A stretch of DNA of 64,000 nt from Lachnospiraceae bacterium. Lineage in GTDB: Bacteria > Bacillota > Clostridia > Lachnospirales > Lachnospiraceae. The notes below the pieces were generated by a model. It was not told the origin of the DNA. It saw nothing but the letters and a program-made list of their open reading frames with translations, and made no database searches. The DNA is taken from contig JAKSRY010000005.1 in the NCBI GenBank assembly GCA_024403415.1, positions 62,001 through 126,000 of the forward strand, in the 5' to 3' direction. How positions within the stretch are numbered: position 1 is the stretch's first letter; the number at the start of each line of letters is the position of its first letter. Of this stretch, positions 18,391 through 27,854 are shown piece after piece. Both the position numbers and the translations under genes were made by a program.

Positions 18391-19548
18391 ATGAAAAAGA
18401 AAAAGCATGAAAAACTTTTTCATATGGTCAAACGTGATGATATTTCTACATCTGTGCGTGTTGCCATTAAATTAGGAGCGATAGTGATAGCTCTTGTTCT
18501 GTGCGCTGTCATTACAACTGTTGCTACAGGTTACAATCCCGTAGAAGTATTCTTTTCATTTATTGATGGGGCTTTTGGCAGTTCCAGAAAAATATGGATA
18601 ACCATGCAGGATACCGCAATACTTCTTTTAATATCAATTGCATTGACCCCGGCATTCAGAATGAGATTCTGGAACATAGGTGGTGAAGGACAGATACTGA
18701 TGGGGGGACTTGGCGCAGCTTTCGTAATGATGAATTTTGGTGAGTCGCTTCCTTCCGGAGTGGTTATGCTGCTTATGATTGTTTCAAGTATATTTCTTGG
18801 AGCTCTATGGGGATTTATTCCGGCGATATGTAAAGCAAAATGGAATACAAATGAAACATTATCGACACTGATGCTGAACTATATAGCTACTCAGCTGGTG
18901 GCATTCTTTATAGTATATAAGGTTCCGAGCGGGTCTGCGGTTATTGGTATTATCAATCAGAAGACGCGAGCAGGATGGATGCCTGAGCTCTTTGGATCCA
19001 AGTATATGCTTACAATTCTTATTGCAGTTATTTTAACCATATCTTTATATTTTTACGTAAATAACAGTAAGCAGGGATATGAGTTACGAGTAGTAGGAGA
19101 AAGTGAAAAGACAGCCCAGTATGTAGGTATTAAGGTTGGCTGGGTTATCGTAAGAACAATGATTATTTCCGGAGCTTTGTGTGGACTTGTAGGTCTGTTA
19201 CTTGTAGGTTCAAAAGATCATACAATTACCACAACAATAACGAGAGGACTTGGTTTTACGGCTATTATGGTTTCGTGGATGGCTAAATTTAATCCATTTA
19301 TAATGATTCCGGCGAGTCTCCTTATTGTATTTATGAATAAGGGGGCCAACAATATGGCTTCTGCCGTTGGACTTAATGAATCGTTTGGTGAAATATTACT
19401 TGGTATTATTTTGTTTTTCATTATCGGAAGTGAGTTCTTTGTAAATTATAAAATAGCAATTAAGAAGGACAGGAAGAAAAATAATAGTGAAAAGTCCGAA
19501 AATAAAGGACTAACGGATGTCAGTAAAAATAAGTATGAGAAATACTAA
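18391..19548 (+). CDS. Nucleoside ABC importer permease 1
   Basis: A membrane subunit (385 residues, about nine to ten TM helices) of the BPD_transp_2 type. The family stretch FRMRFWNIGGEGQILMGGL (about 90-110) and WNTNETLSTLMLNYIA are typical of NupB/YufP-like permeases. A charged C-terminal tail of about 35 residues is rich in Lys and Asn. ATG 18391 follows a GAGGAGGA site; the ATG at 18370 lies before it and is unlikely. It pairs with the permease at 19562 to form the channel and contacts the tandem ATPase through cytosolic loops. The gap to the second permease is only 13 bases. Confidence 0.88.
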   Translation: MKKKKHEKLFHMVKRDDISTSVRVAIKLGAIVIALVLCAVITTVATGYNPVEVFFSFIDGAFGSSRKIWITMQDTAILLLISIALTPAFRMRFWNIGGEGQILMGGLGAAFVMMNFGESLPSGVVMLLMIVSSIFLGALWGFIPAICKAKWNTNETLSTLMLNYIATQLVAFFIVYKVPSGSAVIGIINQKTRAGWMPELFGSKYMLTILIAVILTISLYFYVNNSKQGYELRVVGESEKTAQYVGIKVGWVIVRTMIISGALCGLVGLLLVGSKDHTITTTITRGLGFTAIMVSWMAKFNPFIMIPASLLIVFMNKGANNMASAVGLNESFGEILLGIILFFIIGSEFFVNYKIAIKKDRKKNNSEKSENKGLTDVSKNKYEKY

Positions 19549-19561
19549 GAGGTGAATTAAT

Positions 19562-20545
19562 ATGGTAGGAATAATTGCCTTTATTCAGGGGGCTATAGGA
19601 CAGGGAATTCCGCTTTTGTACGGATGTACGGGTGAAATTCTTTCAGAAAAATCAGGAAATCTTAATCTTGGAATACCCGGTATTATGTATGTCGGCGCCA
19701 TGAGCGGAGTTATTGGTTCTTTTGTATATGAAAATTCAGTTGCGGGAGAGTTGAATCCGTTTCTTGCAGTTGCTATACCGATTTTATGTTCTTTGTTAGG
19801 CTCAATGATTATGGGACTTATATATGGTTTCCTTACAATAACATTAAGAGCCAATCAGAATGTTACAGGTCTTGCGATGACAACATTTGGTGTTGGTTTT
19901 GGTAACTTCTTCGGAGGTTCGCTGATTAAACTTGTTGATGCACAGGTTTCTTCTATCTCACTTTCAAGAACGAGTTCATTTTTTACTAAAACATTACCGT
20001 TTTCAGGAAAACTGGGATGGTTTGGTGATGTATTCCTTTCATATGGCTTTCTTGCATATGTTGGAATAATCCTGGCTATTGTTGTAGCTGTTGTATTAAA
20101 GAAAAGTCGTGTTGGTCTTCATATAAGAGCAGTAGGTGAGAGCCCTACCACAGCTGATGCTGCAGGAATAAATGTTACTAAATATAAATATTTTTCAACA
20201 GTACTGGGTTGTATGATAGCTGGTCTTGGCGGTCTGTACTACATAATGGATTATATTAAGGGTGTATGGAGTAACGATGGATTTGGTGACAGAGGCTGGC
20301 TTGCGATTGCTTTGGTTATTTTTACAATCTGGAGACCCGCTGTTGGAATTATCGCATCCTTCTTCTTCGGAGGCTTGTACATTCTTTATATCCACTTCCC
20401 AATGGGAATGGTAATGAATGAGATTGTTAAAATGATTCCATATGTAGTTACTCTTGTAGTTCTTATTATCACAAGTATGAGAAATAAGAGAGAGAATCAG
20501 CCGCCGGCGTCCCTGGGACTTAATTATTTCAGAGAAGAACGGTAG
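19562..20545 (+). CDS. Nucleoside ABC importer permease 2
   Basis: The second membrane subunit (327 residues, BPD_transp_2, NupC/YufQ-like), with about eight to nine TM helices. It begins in the usual way with a GIPLLYGCTGEILSEKSG-type first loop. ANQNVTGLAMTTFGVG and the EAA-like loop RAVGESPTTADAAGINV contact the ATPase. AGAGGTG precedes the ATG. It completes a four-gene importer: lipoprotein, tandem ATPase, permease 1, permease 2. Confidence 0.9.
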   Translation: MVGIIAFIQGAIGQGIPLLYGCTGEILSEKSGNLNLGIPGIMYVGAMSGVIGSFVYENSVAGELNPFLAVAIPILCSLLGSMIMGLIYGFLTITLRANQNVTGLAMTTFGVGFGNFFGGSLIKLVDAQVSSISLSRTSSFFTKTLPFSGKLGWFGDVFLSYGFLAYVGIILAIVVAVVLKKSRVGLHIRAVGESPTTADAAGINVTKYKYFSTVLGCMIAGLGGLYYIMDYIKGVWSNDGFGDRGWLAIALVIFTIWRPAVGIIASFFFGGLYILYIHFPMGMVMNEIVKMIPYVVTLVVLIITSMRNKRENQPPASLGLNYFREER

Positions 20546-20581
20546 CAGATTATTATATCAATGTATTTGTGATAAGCATTT

Positions 20582-20610
20582 TTGACAAAAGATATAGATT
20601 GCGATAGTAT
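20582..20610 (+). promoter_or_regulatory. Promoter for class A PBP gene
   Basis: Consensus TTGACA, 17-bp spacer, TAGTAT. Transcription would start near 20617, leaving a leader of about 94 bases with a small CTGCC/GGCAG hairpin before the coding region. Confidence 0.55.
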
Positions 20611-20710
20611 ATTACGTGGCATATATTGTGGTTTGCCGATGATTTTGTATTTTTTCTATGTGCCAAAAGGTACATAACTGCCGTTGCTATGGCAGGAAAG
20701 GATTAGGATA

Positions 20711-23437
20711 ATGTCATCCGATTATTCCAAGAGGGGAATCCGAAAGAAACAGCGTTCCCTTCATATGTATTCAATTAAAATAACAAGAAAAATTTTACTG
20801 CTCATACTTTATCTTGCACTTGTAGGCTTTATTGGACTTGTTGCGGTTGGTATGAGTCTTGGTTTTGGTGTCTTTAAGGGTGTTATTGATACTTCACCAA
20901 GTATCGAAAATGTAGATGTTACACCAACAGGTTTCAGTACTTTCGTATATGATAATGAAGGAAATCAGATAGCAAAGCTGATATCACAGGATTCTAACAG
21001 AATTCCTGTTACCATGGATATGATTCCGGAGAATTTGGCCCATGCTTTTGTAGCAATAGAAGATGAAAGGTTCTATGAACATAACGGAATTGATATCAAA
21101 GGTATTATTCGTGCTGCCTATGTAGGTATATCGAATGGATTCCATTTTAGTGAAGGTGCATCCACTATCACTCAGCAACTGCTCAAAAATAATGTATTTA
21201 CAAGCTGGACATCAGAAAACAGTTTTGTAGAAAGGATGAAACGAAAAATTCAGGAGCAGTATCTGGCGATAGAACTCAGCAAGAGTATGTCGAAGGATGA
21301 TGTACTTTTGAATTATATGAACACGATTAACTTAGGATCGAATACTCTCGGAGTTCAGGCTGCATCACTCAGATATTTTAATAAGTCAGTAAGCTCATTG
21401 ACACTGTCAGAGTGTGCTGTTATTGCAGGTATTACTCAGAATCCTACAAAATATAATCCTATTACGCATCCTAAGGAAAATGAGCAGCGTAGGCAAAAGG
21501 TTTTGAAGAATATGCTGGAACAGAAGTATATTACTCAGGCTGAATATGATGCGGCTATAGCTGATGATGTATATTCGAGAATTCAGGTAGCAGATCTGGA
21601 TAATAAAGAGACTTCAATTAACTCTTATTTTGTTGATGCCCTGACAGAGGACGTACTTGCCGATCTTCGTGACAAGGGAATGACTGAAAATCAGGCATTT
21701 ACATTGTTATATAGTGGAGGTCTGAAGATTTATTCTACTCAGGATCCGGAGATTCAGGCTATTTGTGACGAGGTTTTCTCTAATGAAGAAAATTACCCTG
21801 CAAATGTGAAATGGTATCTGAATTACAGACTCACTGTTAAGAAGGCTAATGGAGATTTTGAAAATCACAGTTCCGAAAAGTACAGGAGATATTTCAGAGA
21901 AAACGTCTCACGTTCATTTGATATGATTTATTCTTCCCAGGAAGATGCTTATGCAGCTATCGAAGAGTATAAGCTTGCAATTCTTGAACCGGGAGATGAA
22001 GTATTCGATGAAAAAGTTACACTGACGCCACAGCCTCAGGTTTCAATCACTGTTGAAGATCAGTACACAGGCCAGATTGTTGCCATGGTTGGAGGACGTG
22101 GAGTAAAGGAAGGAAGCCGAACACTTAACAGAGCTACTTCATCAAAAAGACAGCCGGGATCTACATTTAAGATTGTTGCAGGATATGCGCCTGCTTTTGA
22201 TACAGGAATGATGACACTTGCTACAGGAATTAATGATGCTCCGTTTAACTATTCCAATGGTCGTCCGGTATCTAACTGGTATTCAGGATACAGAGGATTA
22301 AGTAACGCAAGACAGGGTATTATTGATTCAATGAATATTCTTGCAGTTAAGACACTTACTTATGTTTCGGCGCAGGTATGCTTTGATTATGTTAAAAACT
22401 TTGGTTTCACCACAGTCGTAGACAGAGAAGAAAGAACCTGGAACGGAGAAACAGTAATCTACTCGGATATACAGCAGTCGCTTGTTCTTGGAGGACTTAC
22501 ATATGGTGTTACCAATGAAGAGTTAAATGCTGCATATGCGGCTATTGCCAACCATGGAGAGTATATTAAGCCAAAGCTTTATACAAAGGTTGTGGACCAT
22601 GATGGAAATGTTGTACTTGATAACACATTACCTCAGACAAGACAGGTTGTTAAAGAAACTACGGCTTATCTTTTGACTTCTGCAATGCAGACGGTTGTTA
22701 CAAGCGGTACCGGTGGTGCGGTTAACTTCGGTGGTGGAATGGCCATTGCAGGTAAGACCGGAACTACATCAGATTATAATGATGTCTGGTTTGCGGGATA
22801 TACACCATATTATACTGCATCCTGCTGGACGGGATATGATAACAATACGAAACTTAGCAGTAATGATGAAAAGAATCTGGCAAAGAAACTGTGGAAAGCT
22901 GTAATGTCAAGAGTTCACGCAAATCTTGAACCAAGGCAGTTTGAAAGACCGGCCGGAATTGTATCTGCAACGGTTTGTGGTATTTCCGGAAAACTTCCAA
23001 TCCCGGGATTATGTGATGCACATATAAAATCAGAAATATTTGCCGAAGGAACAGTTCCAACCGAAACATGTGATGTTCATTATTCCGGAATGGTTTGTTC
23101 ATTGGATGGATTACCGGCAACGGATATGTGTCCATTTAAGATTGAGGGCTCAGTTGTGGTATTGCCAAACAATATACTGATGTCAGGTGATGCCAATGCA
23201 GGCAATCTTGTTAATAACGTAACTCCTGACGATGGTGAGGTTGTGGATTTAACTACCAGATGCCATCATGACTGGGAATTTATGAGTCAGCCCGGAATTG
23301 AAATGATTATCGAAAATGAGAGAATTCAGGCACAGATAAATGCACAGCAGGCAGCGCAGGAAAATGCGGACCTGTTAAGACAGTATGAAGAGGCTCTTGC
23401 CAAGATGAATCAGGGTGGAGACACCGGAGACGGTTAA
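20711..23437 (+). CDS. Class A penicillin-binding protein (PBP1a type)
   Basis: A bifunctional peptidoglycan synthase of 908 residues. A cytosolic basic N-terminus and one TM helix (about 27-52) precede a GT51 glycosyltransferase domain with catalytic Glu117 in AIEDERFYEHNG, GASTITQQLLKN and the NTINLG motif. The transpeptidase domain has SxxK in GSTFK, SxN as SMN (DSMNILAVK) and KTGTT. A Cys-containing region (CGISGKLPIPGLC, then MCSLDGLPATDMC-like) and a Gln/Ala-rich tail follow; the paired Cys in the outer tail are unusual. ATG 20711 follows AGGAAAGG, whereas the TTG at 20684 lies before that site. It stands alone with its own promoter and a terminator. Confidence 0.93.
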   Translation: MSSDYSKRGIRKKQRSLHMYSIKITRKILLLILYLALVGFIGLVAVGMSLGFGVFKGVIDTSPSIENVDVTPTGFSTFVYDNEGNQIAKLISQDSNRIPVTMDMIPENLAHAFVAIEDERFYEHNGIDIKGIIRAAYVGISNGFHFSEGASTITQQLLKNNVFTSWTSENSFVERMKRKIQEQYLAIELSKSMSKDDVLLNYMNTINLGSNTLGVQAASLRYFNKSVSSLTLSECAVIAGITQNPTKYNPITHPKENEQRRQKVLKNMLEQKYITQAEYDAAIADDVYSRIQVADLDNKETSINSYFVDALTEDVLADLRDKGMTENQAFTLLYSGGLKIYSTQDPEIQAICDEVFSNEENYPANVKWYLNYRLTVKKANGDFENHSSEKYRRYFRENVSRSFDMIYSSQEDAYAAIEEYKLAILEPGDEVFDEKVTLTPQPQVSITVEDQYTGQIVAMVGGRGVKEGSRTLNRATSSKRQPGSTFKIVAGYAPAFDTGMMTLATGINDAPFNYSNGRPVSNWYSGYRGLSNARQGIIDSMNILAVKTLTYVSAQVCFDYVKNFGFTTVVDREERTWNGETVIYSDIQQSLVLGGLTYGVTNEELNAAYAAIANHGEYIKPKLYTKVVDHDGNVVLDNTLPQTRQVVKETTAYLLTSAMQTVVTSGTGGAVNFGGGMAIAGKTGTTSDYNDVWFAGYTPYYTASCWTGYDNNTKLSSNDEKNLAKKLWKAVMSRVHANLEPRQFERPAGIVSATVCGISGKLPIPGLCDAHIKSEIFAEGTVPTETCDVHYSGMVCSLDGLPATDMCPFKIEGSVVVLPNNILMSGDANAGNLVNNVTPDDGEVVDLTTRCHHDWEFMSQPGIEMIIENERIQAQINAQQAAQENADLLRQYEEALAKMNQGGDTGDG

Positions 23438-23458
23438 GACCTTAAGTTTGAAAATACT

Positions 23459-23491
23459 AAAAGAGTAGGAAGGTTATTCCTACTCTTTTTT
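23459..23491. terminator. Bidirectional terminator
   Basis: AAAGAGTAGGAA-GGTTA-TTCCTACTCTTT is flanked by T on both strands. It serves the PBP gene and the convergent C39-like gene, whose last codons lie in the stem. Confidence 0.8.
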
Positions 23492-24139
23492 ATTGATATA
23501 AAGCATGTTACCTAATAAACCAATGATATGTTTCTTTTGAAAAGAAATAAATTCATCGTGGTTAACATAATATTTTCTTCCCCAAGAGGATACTTCATAA
23601 TATACGGAGTTATTAAATGAAAGAAGACCGGTTATTACTACGAAGTGACCACAGGTTGTGGTTTGGACCTTAAAATCATTATTATATAAGTTTAATTTGT
23701 CAATTTTACCTTTATGCTTAAAGGTACGGGGAACACTGATGATGACAGGTATGTCCTTTGATAACATCTTCTTTATTCTGCCAAGCATTTTTTTTCGACT
23801 GAAGCACCAGTAGCATCTATGTTTTTCGGGAAGTTTTTTGAGCCTGAAAAACATGGAAAGAGTAAGGTGCAGATAATTCATTCCCATTTTCGTAGGAATC
23901 CATTTGCTTTTTTTAACGGTGTAATCAAAGGCTTTTTTGTAGTCATTGACAGATTTATAAGCAGTTTCGGATTGTAAATATGACAGGGTATCGGTTATTG
24001 CTACAATACCGCATCCGCCAAGCTTCTTTTTGATCTCGCGTTTGCTGGTTTCGTTTGCATAGTATAGCTGAGATCCACCGAAGGACGTATCGTTAACTTT
24101 TATATATTCTTTTTTCAAAGAGAAAAGAAAATTTTTCAT
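23480..24139 (-). CDS. C39-like (papain-fold) cysteine peptidase
   Basis: A 219-residue protein with a papain-like Peptidase_C39_2-type pattern. The nucleophile is Cys43 in KLGGCGIVAITDTLSYL and the general base His165 in CGHFVVITG. A third-residue region EVSSWGRKYYV matches the NSWG/DPSG position, here with Ser. There is no signal peptide and no TM helix, so it would act in the cytosol, or reach another place by an unknown route. It is a stand-alone gene, unlike bacteriocin-processing C39 domains fused to ABC transporters. No clear ribosome site lies at the usual distance; AAAGGG is about 18 bases upstream. The target is unknown. Confidence 0.65.
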   Translation of the reverse strand: MKNFLFSLKKEYIKVNDTSFGGSQLYYANETSKREIKKKLGGCGIVAITDTLSYLQSETAYKSVNDYKKAFDYTVKKSKWIPTKMGMNYLHLTLSMFFRLKKLPEKHRCYWCFSRKKMLGRIKKMLSKDIPVIISVPRTFKHKGKIDKLNLYNNDFKVQTTTCGHFVVITGLLSFNNSVYYEVSSWGRKYYVNHDEFISFQKKHIIGLLGNMLYINKKE

Positions 24140-24187
24140 ATTTTTTAATATTTATAACCCTTTTCATTATGAAGTAAAGCAGGAAGC

Positions 24188-24214
24188 ATTATAGGAGGAT
24201 TCAGCCTACGTCAA
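24188..24214 (-). promoter_or_regulatory. Promoter for C39-like gene
   Basis: On the minus strand TTGACG (24209-24214), a 15-bp spacer and consensus TATAAT (24188-24193). The spacer is shorter than the 17-bp optimum. The leader would be about 42 bases. Confidence 0.45.
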
Positions 24215-24282
24215 GTTATTTCAGATGAAGCGGGTGGAAATCCAGACTAGTCATTTGATGTAGTTATTTGCATGGTGTTGTA

Positions 24283-24921
24283 CTAGATGGGGTAAAAACC
24301 TGCTGAAATCCTAGTGCATTTAGCACGGGCTTTTGTCAGTTCACTTAATGATGTCAGAACCTGTTGCTCGCTACTTTCAAGTATTCTTATTTCGAAGGTT
24401 ACATCTGCAAGATAGGTTGAAGATGTAATCATTATATTTTCTGTGCCGAAGTAATACTGCACAGAGTTCACATCAGAATAGGGAATGTTAACAGCAAGAT
24501 TTACGCAGGGACTCATTGTAAGTATTCTGGTATTGTTTAAAGCATCTTTTACAGCGGCCTGATAAGCTCGGACAAGTCCACCGGTTCCAAGCAAAACGCC
24601 ACCAAAATATCTGGTTACAACTGCAACAACATTGGTTAATCCGGCACCGCTCAATACCTCAAGCATTGGCTTGCCGGCTGTGCCCTGAGGCTCTCCGTCA
24701 TCGGATGAACGTATAAGTTCGTTGTTCTCACCGATAATCATGGCGGTACAATTATGCCTTGCGTCGTAATACTTTTTCTTAATCTGATTTATATATTCGA
24801 CTGCTTCCGATTCGGAATTAACAGGCATCAGGTGAGCGATGAATTTGGATTTTTTCTCCTCATATTCACCAATTGCTTCAGCGTCTATTACATTGTATTC
24901 TGATTTATTGTTTGTACTCAT
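24283..24921 (-). CDS. YigZ/IMPACT family protein
   Basis: A 212-residue protein with the UPF0029/IMPACT N-terminal domain. Signatures are EYEEKKSKFIAHL, KKKYYDARHNCTAMIIG, SDDGEPQGTAGKPML and VVTRYFGGVLLGTGGLVRAYQ. A smaller ferredoxin-like C-terminal domain follows. In eukaryotes IMPACT proteins affect Gcn2 signalling; the bacterial role is not established, although an RNA- or translation-related function is often suggested. ATG 24921 gives the usual family length. ATG 24951 and TTG 24957 are in frame too, and none has a clear ribosome site. Confidence 0.88.
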   Translation of the reverse strand: MSTNNKSEYNVIDAEAIGEYEEKKSKFIAHLMPVNSESEAVEYINQIKKKYYDARHNCTAMIIGENNELIRSSDDGEPQGTAGKPMLEVLSGAGLTNVVAVVTRYFGGVLLGTGGLVRAYQAAVKDALNNTRILTMSPCVNLAVNIPYSDVNSVQYYFGTENIMITSSTYLADVTFEIRILESSEQQVLTSLSELTKARAKCTRISAGFYPI

Positions 24922-24950
24922 AAAATTGATTCTATCATAGGAAATTAACA

Positions 24951-24980
24951 TTGACAAATTATGAGAGTATGCCGTTTAAT
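24951..24980 (+). promoter_or_regulatory. Promoter for mgtE operon
   Basis: Consensus TTGACA, 18 bp, TTTAAT, about 87 bases before the mgtE start codon. The -35 overlaps the possible upstream starts of the divergent yigZ gene. Confidence 0.5.
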
Positions 24981-25066
24981 TAAAAAGGATATGTGCAAAT
25001 TTGCCTAAACAATAGAGTATATTTTTGTACATCTTAAAACGATAAAGGTCAGAAGGGAGAACTGTG

Positions 25067-26416
25067 ATGGATGAGAATAAAGAACTTGAAACTGTAGCTT
25101 CTTTACTGGAAACAAAGCAGTATACCAGTCTTCGACAGACTATGGCTGAAATGAATGAAGCAGATATAGCTTACTGTATGGATAAGCTTGAAGATGAAGA
25201 TATGTTAAAAATATTCAGAATTATGCCCAAAGATATGGCAGCTGATGTTTTTTCATATTTGGAAGTGGATTCACAGCAATATATTATCTCAAGACTTTCT
25301 GAAAAGGATGCTGCTTCAATTATTGATAATCTGATGGCCGATGATGCGACTGACCTTCTTGAAGAAATGCCTGCCAGCATAGTTAAAAGAATACTGTCCA
25401 AGGCATCAGCAGAAACAAGACGAGATATTAATCATCTTTTAAGATATCCTGAAGATTCCGCAGGATCGATAATGACGGTCGAATATATAGACCTGAAGGA
25501 ATCAATGACTGTAGAAGATGCCATTACGAGAATACGTACGCAGGGTGTTGACTCTGAAACTATAAATATATGCTATGTTACAGATGCTAACAGAAAACTT
25601 CTTGGAACCGTTGCACTGAGATATCTGCTTATTTCGCCGACAGATGCCATCATTGGCGAAATAATGCATGAGAATGTTATCTATATTAATACTCTTATGG
25701 ACCAGGAAGAGGTTGCAAGGCAGTTTAAGAAATACGACTTTACAGCGATGCCGGTAGTAGACAATGAGGAAAGACTGGTTGGAATCATTACCGTCGATGA
25801 CGTTGTGGATATCATGGAAGAAGAGGCAACCGAGGATATGGAAAAAATGGCTGCTATTATTCCTTCGGATAAACCATATCTTAAAACAACTGTATTTGAT
25901 ACCTGGAAGCAGCGTATGCCATGGCTTTTACTTTTGATGGTTTCGGCAACACTTACAGGAAGTATTATTACGAAGTTTGAGGATTCACTGGCCAAAATGG
26001 CACTTCTTGTAGCATATATTCCGATGCTTATGGATACGGGCGGAAATGCCGGAGGACAGGCATCAGTTACAATTATCCGTGGTCTTTCACTTAACGAAAT
26101 CGAATATAAGGATGTTATTAAGGTTATATGGAAAGAATTCAGGGTAGCATTGTTTTGCGGAATAACACTCGCATGTGCAAATTTTGCAAAACTGCTTTTG
26201 CTGGATAAAATACCGGTACTTGTAGCGCTGGTAGTGTGTGTAACACTTGTATGTGCGGTTGTTTTTGCAAAATTTATAGGTTGTACACTGCCTATTCTTG
26301 CAAAAAGACTTGGATTTGACCCGGCAGTAATGGCATCCCCATTTATCACTACTATTGTTGACGTCATTTCTTTGCTTGTTTATTTTGCGATATCAACAGC
26401 TGTTTTAGGAATCTGA
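25067..26416 (+). CDS. mgtE: Magnesium transporter MgtE
   Basis: A Mg2+ channel of 449 residues with the complete MgtE layout. An N-terminal superhelical domain (about 1-125, with DMAADVFSYLE and DDATDLLEEMP) precedes a tandem CBS domain (about 130-255, beginning YPEDSAGSIMTVEYI). Five TM helices follow (about 275-449) and contain the pore-lining PMLMDTGGNAGGQASVTIIR. Binding of Mg2+ to the cytosolic domains closes the channel in studied homologues. GGGAG sits seven bases before ATG 25067. folC follows four bases after its stop, so they are co-transcribed. Confidence 0.95.
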   Translation: MDENKELETVASLLETKQYTSLRQTMAEMNEADIAYCMDKLEDEDMLKIFRIMPKDMAADVFSYLEVDSQQYIISRLSEKDAASIIDNLMADDATDLLEEMPASIVKRILSKASAETRRDINHLLRYPEDSAGSIMTVEYIDLKESMTVEDAITRIRTQGVDSETINICYVTDANRKLLGTVALRYLLISPTDAIIGEIMHENVIYINTLMDQEEVARQFKKYDFTAMPVVDNEERLVGIITVDDVVDIMEEEATEDMEKMAAIIPSDKPYLKTTVFDTWKQRMPWLLLLMVSATLTGSIITKFEDSLAKMALLVAYIPMLMDTGGNAGGQASVTIIRGLSLNEIEYKDVIKVIWKEFRVALFCGITLACANFAKLLLLDKIPVLVALVVCVTLVCAVVFAKFIGCTLPILAKRLGFDPAVMASPFITTIVDVISLLVYFAISTAVLGI

Positions 26417-26420
26417 TACT

Positions 26421-27695
26421 ATGACTTATGAGGAATGTGTTGAATATATATTAAATATTCCAAAGTTTTCGCGAGAATATGTCTGTGAGGACACGGTAAG
26501 GTATTTGAAGAAGATGAATACAGATTCTCCGGCCGAAATAATACATGTTGCCGGAACGAACGGCAAAGGTTCAACCTGTGCTTATATGTATTCGATTTTG
26601 AGAAAGGCAGGATTGTCAGTAGGATTCTTTTCATCACCGCATCTTGTCTCGATTAATGAAAGAATCAGTATTGACGGAAGAAATATTACTGATGAGGAGT
26701 TCCTTGAAAGCTTTGAAAATGTTTATGCCAAAGTGATTGAAGAAGGAGGGGAACATCACCCTTCTTTTTTTGCGTTTATCTTTTTAATGGCTATGGATTT
26801 TTATAAACGTAAAGGTGTTGATTACATTATTCTGGAGACCGGCCTTGGAGGCAGACTGGATGCGACCAATGCTGTGAGCAAAAAACGACTTTCAGTGATA
26901 ACAGAAATAGGCTTTGATCATATGGAATATCTCGGAAATACGATAAGGGATATTTCGGGTGAAAAAGCAGGTATTATCAGAGAGCAAACTCCGGTCTGCT
27001 ATTGGAATGGTAAAAGAGAGGCTGCTGAAGTCTTTGAAGAGGTATCAAAGACAAAACATACCGACTGTTATTCAATTGGTGAAAATTCGATTTCAATCAA
27101 TGAGGTCACTAAAGAAAGCATTGATTTTTCAATTGGTTGTGATTATTATAATTATGATGGACTGAAATTGCATACTTGTGCCCTTTATCAGGTAAAGAAT
27201 GCAGCACTTGCCATTCTTGCATGTACTGTTCTTAGGGATGAAAGAATAACTGAGAATGCGATAAGAGATGGACTTTCTGATACATTTTGGCCCGGAAGAA
27301 TGGAAGAAATTCAGGCGGGAATTTATCTGGATGGAGCTCATAATGAAAATGGTATCGATGCCTTTCTTGCTTCAGTTTCGAAAATGGAATGTAAAGGAAA
27401 GCGGCACCTGCTTTTCAGTGTGGTTTCAGATAAGCAGTATGATACAATGATAAATAAAATTGTGTCTTCAAAACTATTTGATGATTTTTATATTGCACCT
27501 ATTGCCTCGAGCAGAACACTTTCAGCTGCAGAATTACGCAGATTGTTTGATGGTTATGAAGGAATCAAAATTCATTACTTTGAAAGTGTTGAAGATGCGT
27601 TTAATACAGTGATTGGGGAGCAGAAGGAAGATGACTATGTTTATGTGGTTGGCTCCCTGTATTTGGTAGGGCAGATTAAGTCCTTGTTTATTTAG
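26421..27695 (+). CDS. folC: Folylpolyglutamate synthase/dihydrofolate synthase
   Basis: It adds glutamate to folates (and may join glutamate to dihydropteroate) using ATP. The 424-residue length and Mur-ligase fold match FolC. The ATP loop is AGTNGKGSTCAYM (about 45-57), followed by SVGFFSSPHLVSINERI, ETGLGGRLDATN and the C-terminal YLDGAHNENGIDAF. AGGA precedes the ATG inside the mgtE stop region. The stop codon overlaps the ribosome site of the small gene at 27705. Confidence 0.92.
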   Translation: MTYEECVEYILNIPKFSREYVCEDTVRYLKKMNTDSPAEIIHVAGTNGKGSTCAYMYSILRKAGLSVGFFSSPHLVSINERISIDGRNITDEEFLESFENVYAKVIEEGGEHHPSFFAFIFLMAMDFYKRKGVDYIILETGLGGRLDATNAVSKKRLSVITEIGFDHMEYLGNTIRDISGEKAGIIREQTPVCYWNGKREAAEVFEEVSKTKHTDCYSIGENSISINEVTKESIDFSIGCDYYNYDGLKLHTCALYQVKNAALAILACTVLRDERITENAIRDGLSDTFWPGRMEEIQAGIYLDGAHNENGIDAFLASVSKMECKGKRHLLFSVVSDKQYDTMINKIVSSKLFDDFYIAPIASSRTLSAAELRRLFDGYEGIKIHYFESVEDAFNTVIGEQKEDDYVYVVGSLYLVGQIKSLFI

Positions 27696-27704
27696 GAGAA
27701 TAAC

Positions 27705-27851
27705 ATGCTGGATTTTGAAGAAGAATTAAGAAAATTTCATCCTAGCATTGAAGTAGAAGATGCTCAGGAAACAATTTTTTCACAGGATTTTACAGATATT
27801 GCTGATGCTTTGATAAAGATATTGGATAAGGCAAAGGAATCAGGAGAATAG
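27705..27851 (+). CDS. Small acidic protein of 48 residues
   Basis: A short gene between folC and the TPR protein. It starts MLDFEEELRKFHPSIEVED and is acidic, helical and without Cys or a TM segment. AGGAG lies six bases before the ATG, and the next gene starts three bases after the stop with its ribosome site inside this gene. That packing strongly supports real translation. I do not recognise a family. Its place suggests co-expression with the TPR protein at 27855 and perhaps a direct partnership; that is inference. Confidence 0.7.
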   Translation: MLDFEEELRKFHPSIEVEDAQETIFSQDFTDIADALIKILDKAKESGE

Positions 27852-27854
27852 TAC

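Noticed and set aside
24140..24282. Possible remnant of a mobile element or gene between the C39 and YigZ genes
   Set aside because: Short frames there have no recognisable domain; a promoter explains part of the region.
25681..26367. 228-codon minus-strand frame inside mgtE
   Set aside because: It is the antisense of a highly conserved gene, Ser/Thr/Ile-rich, and has no start signals.
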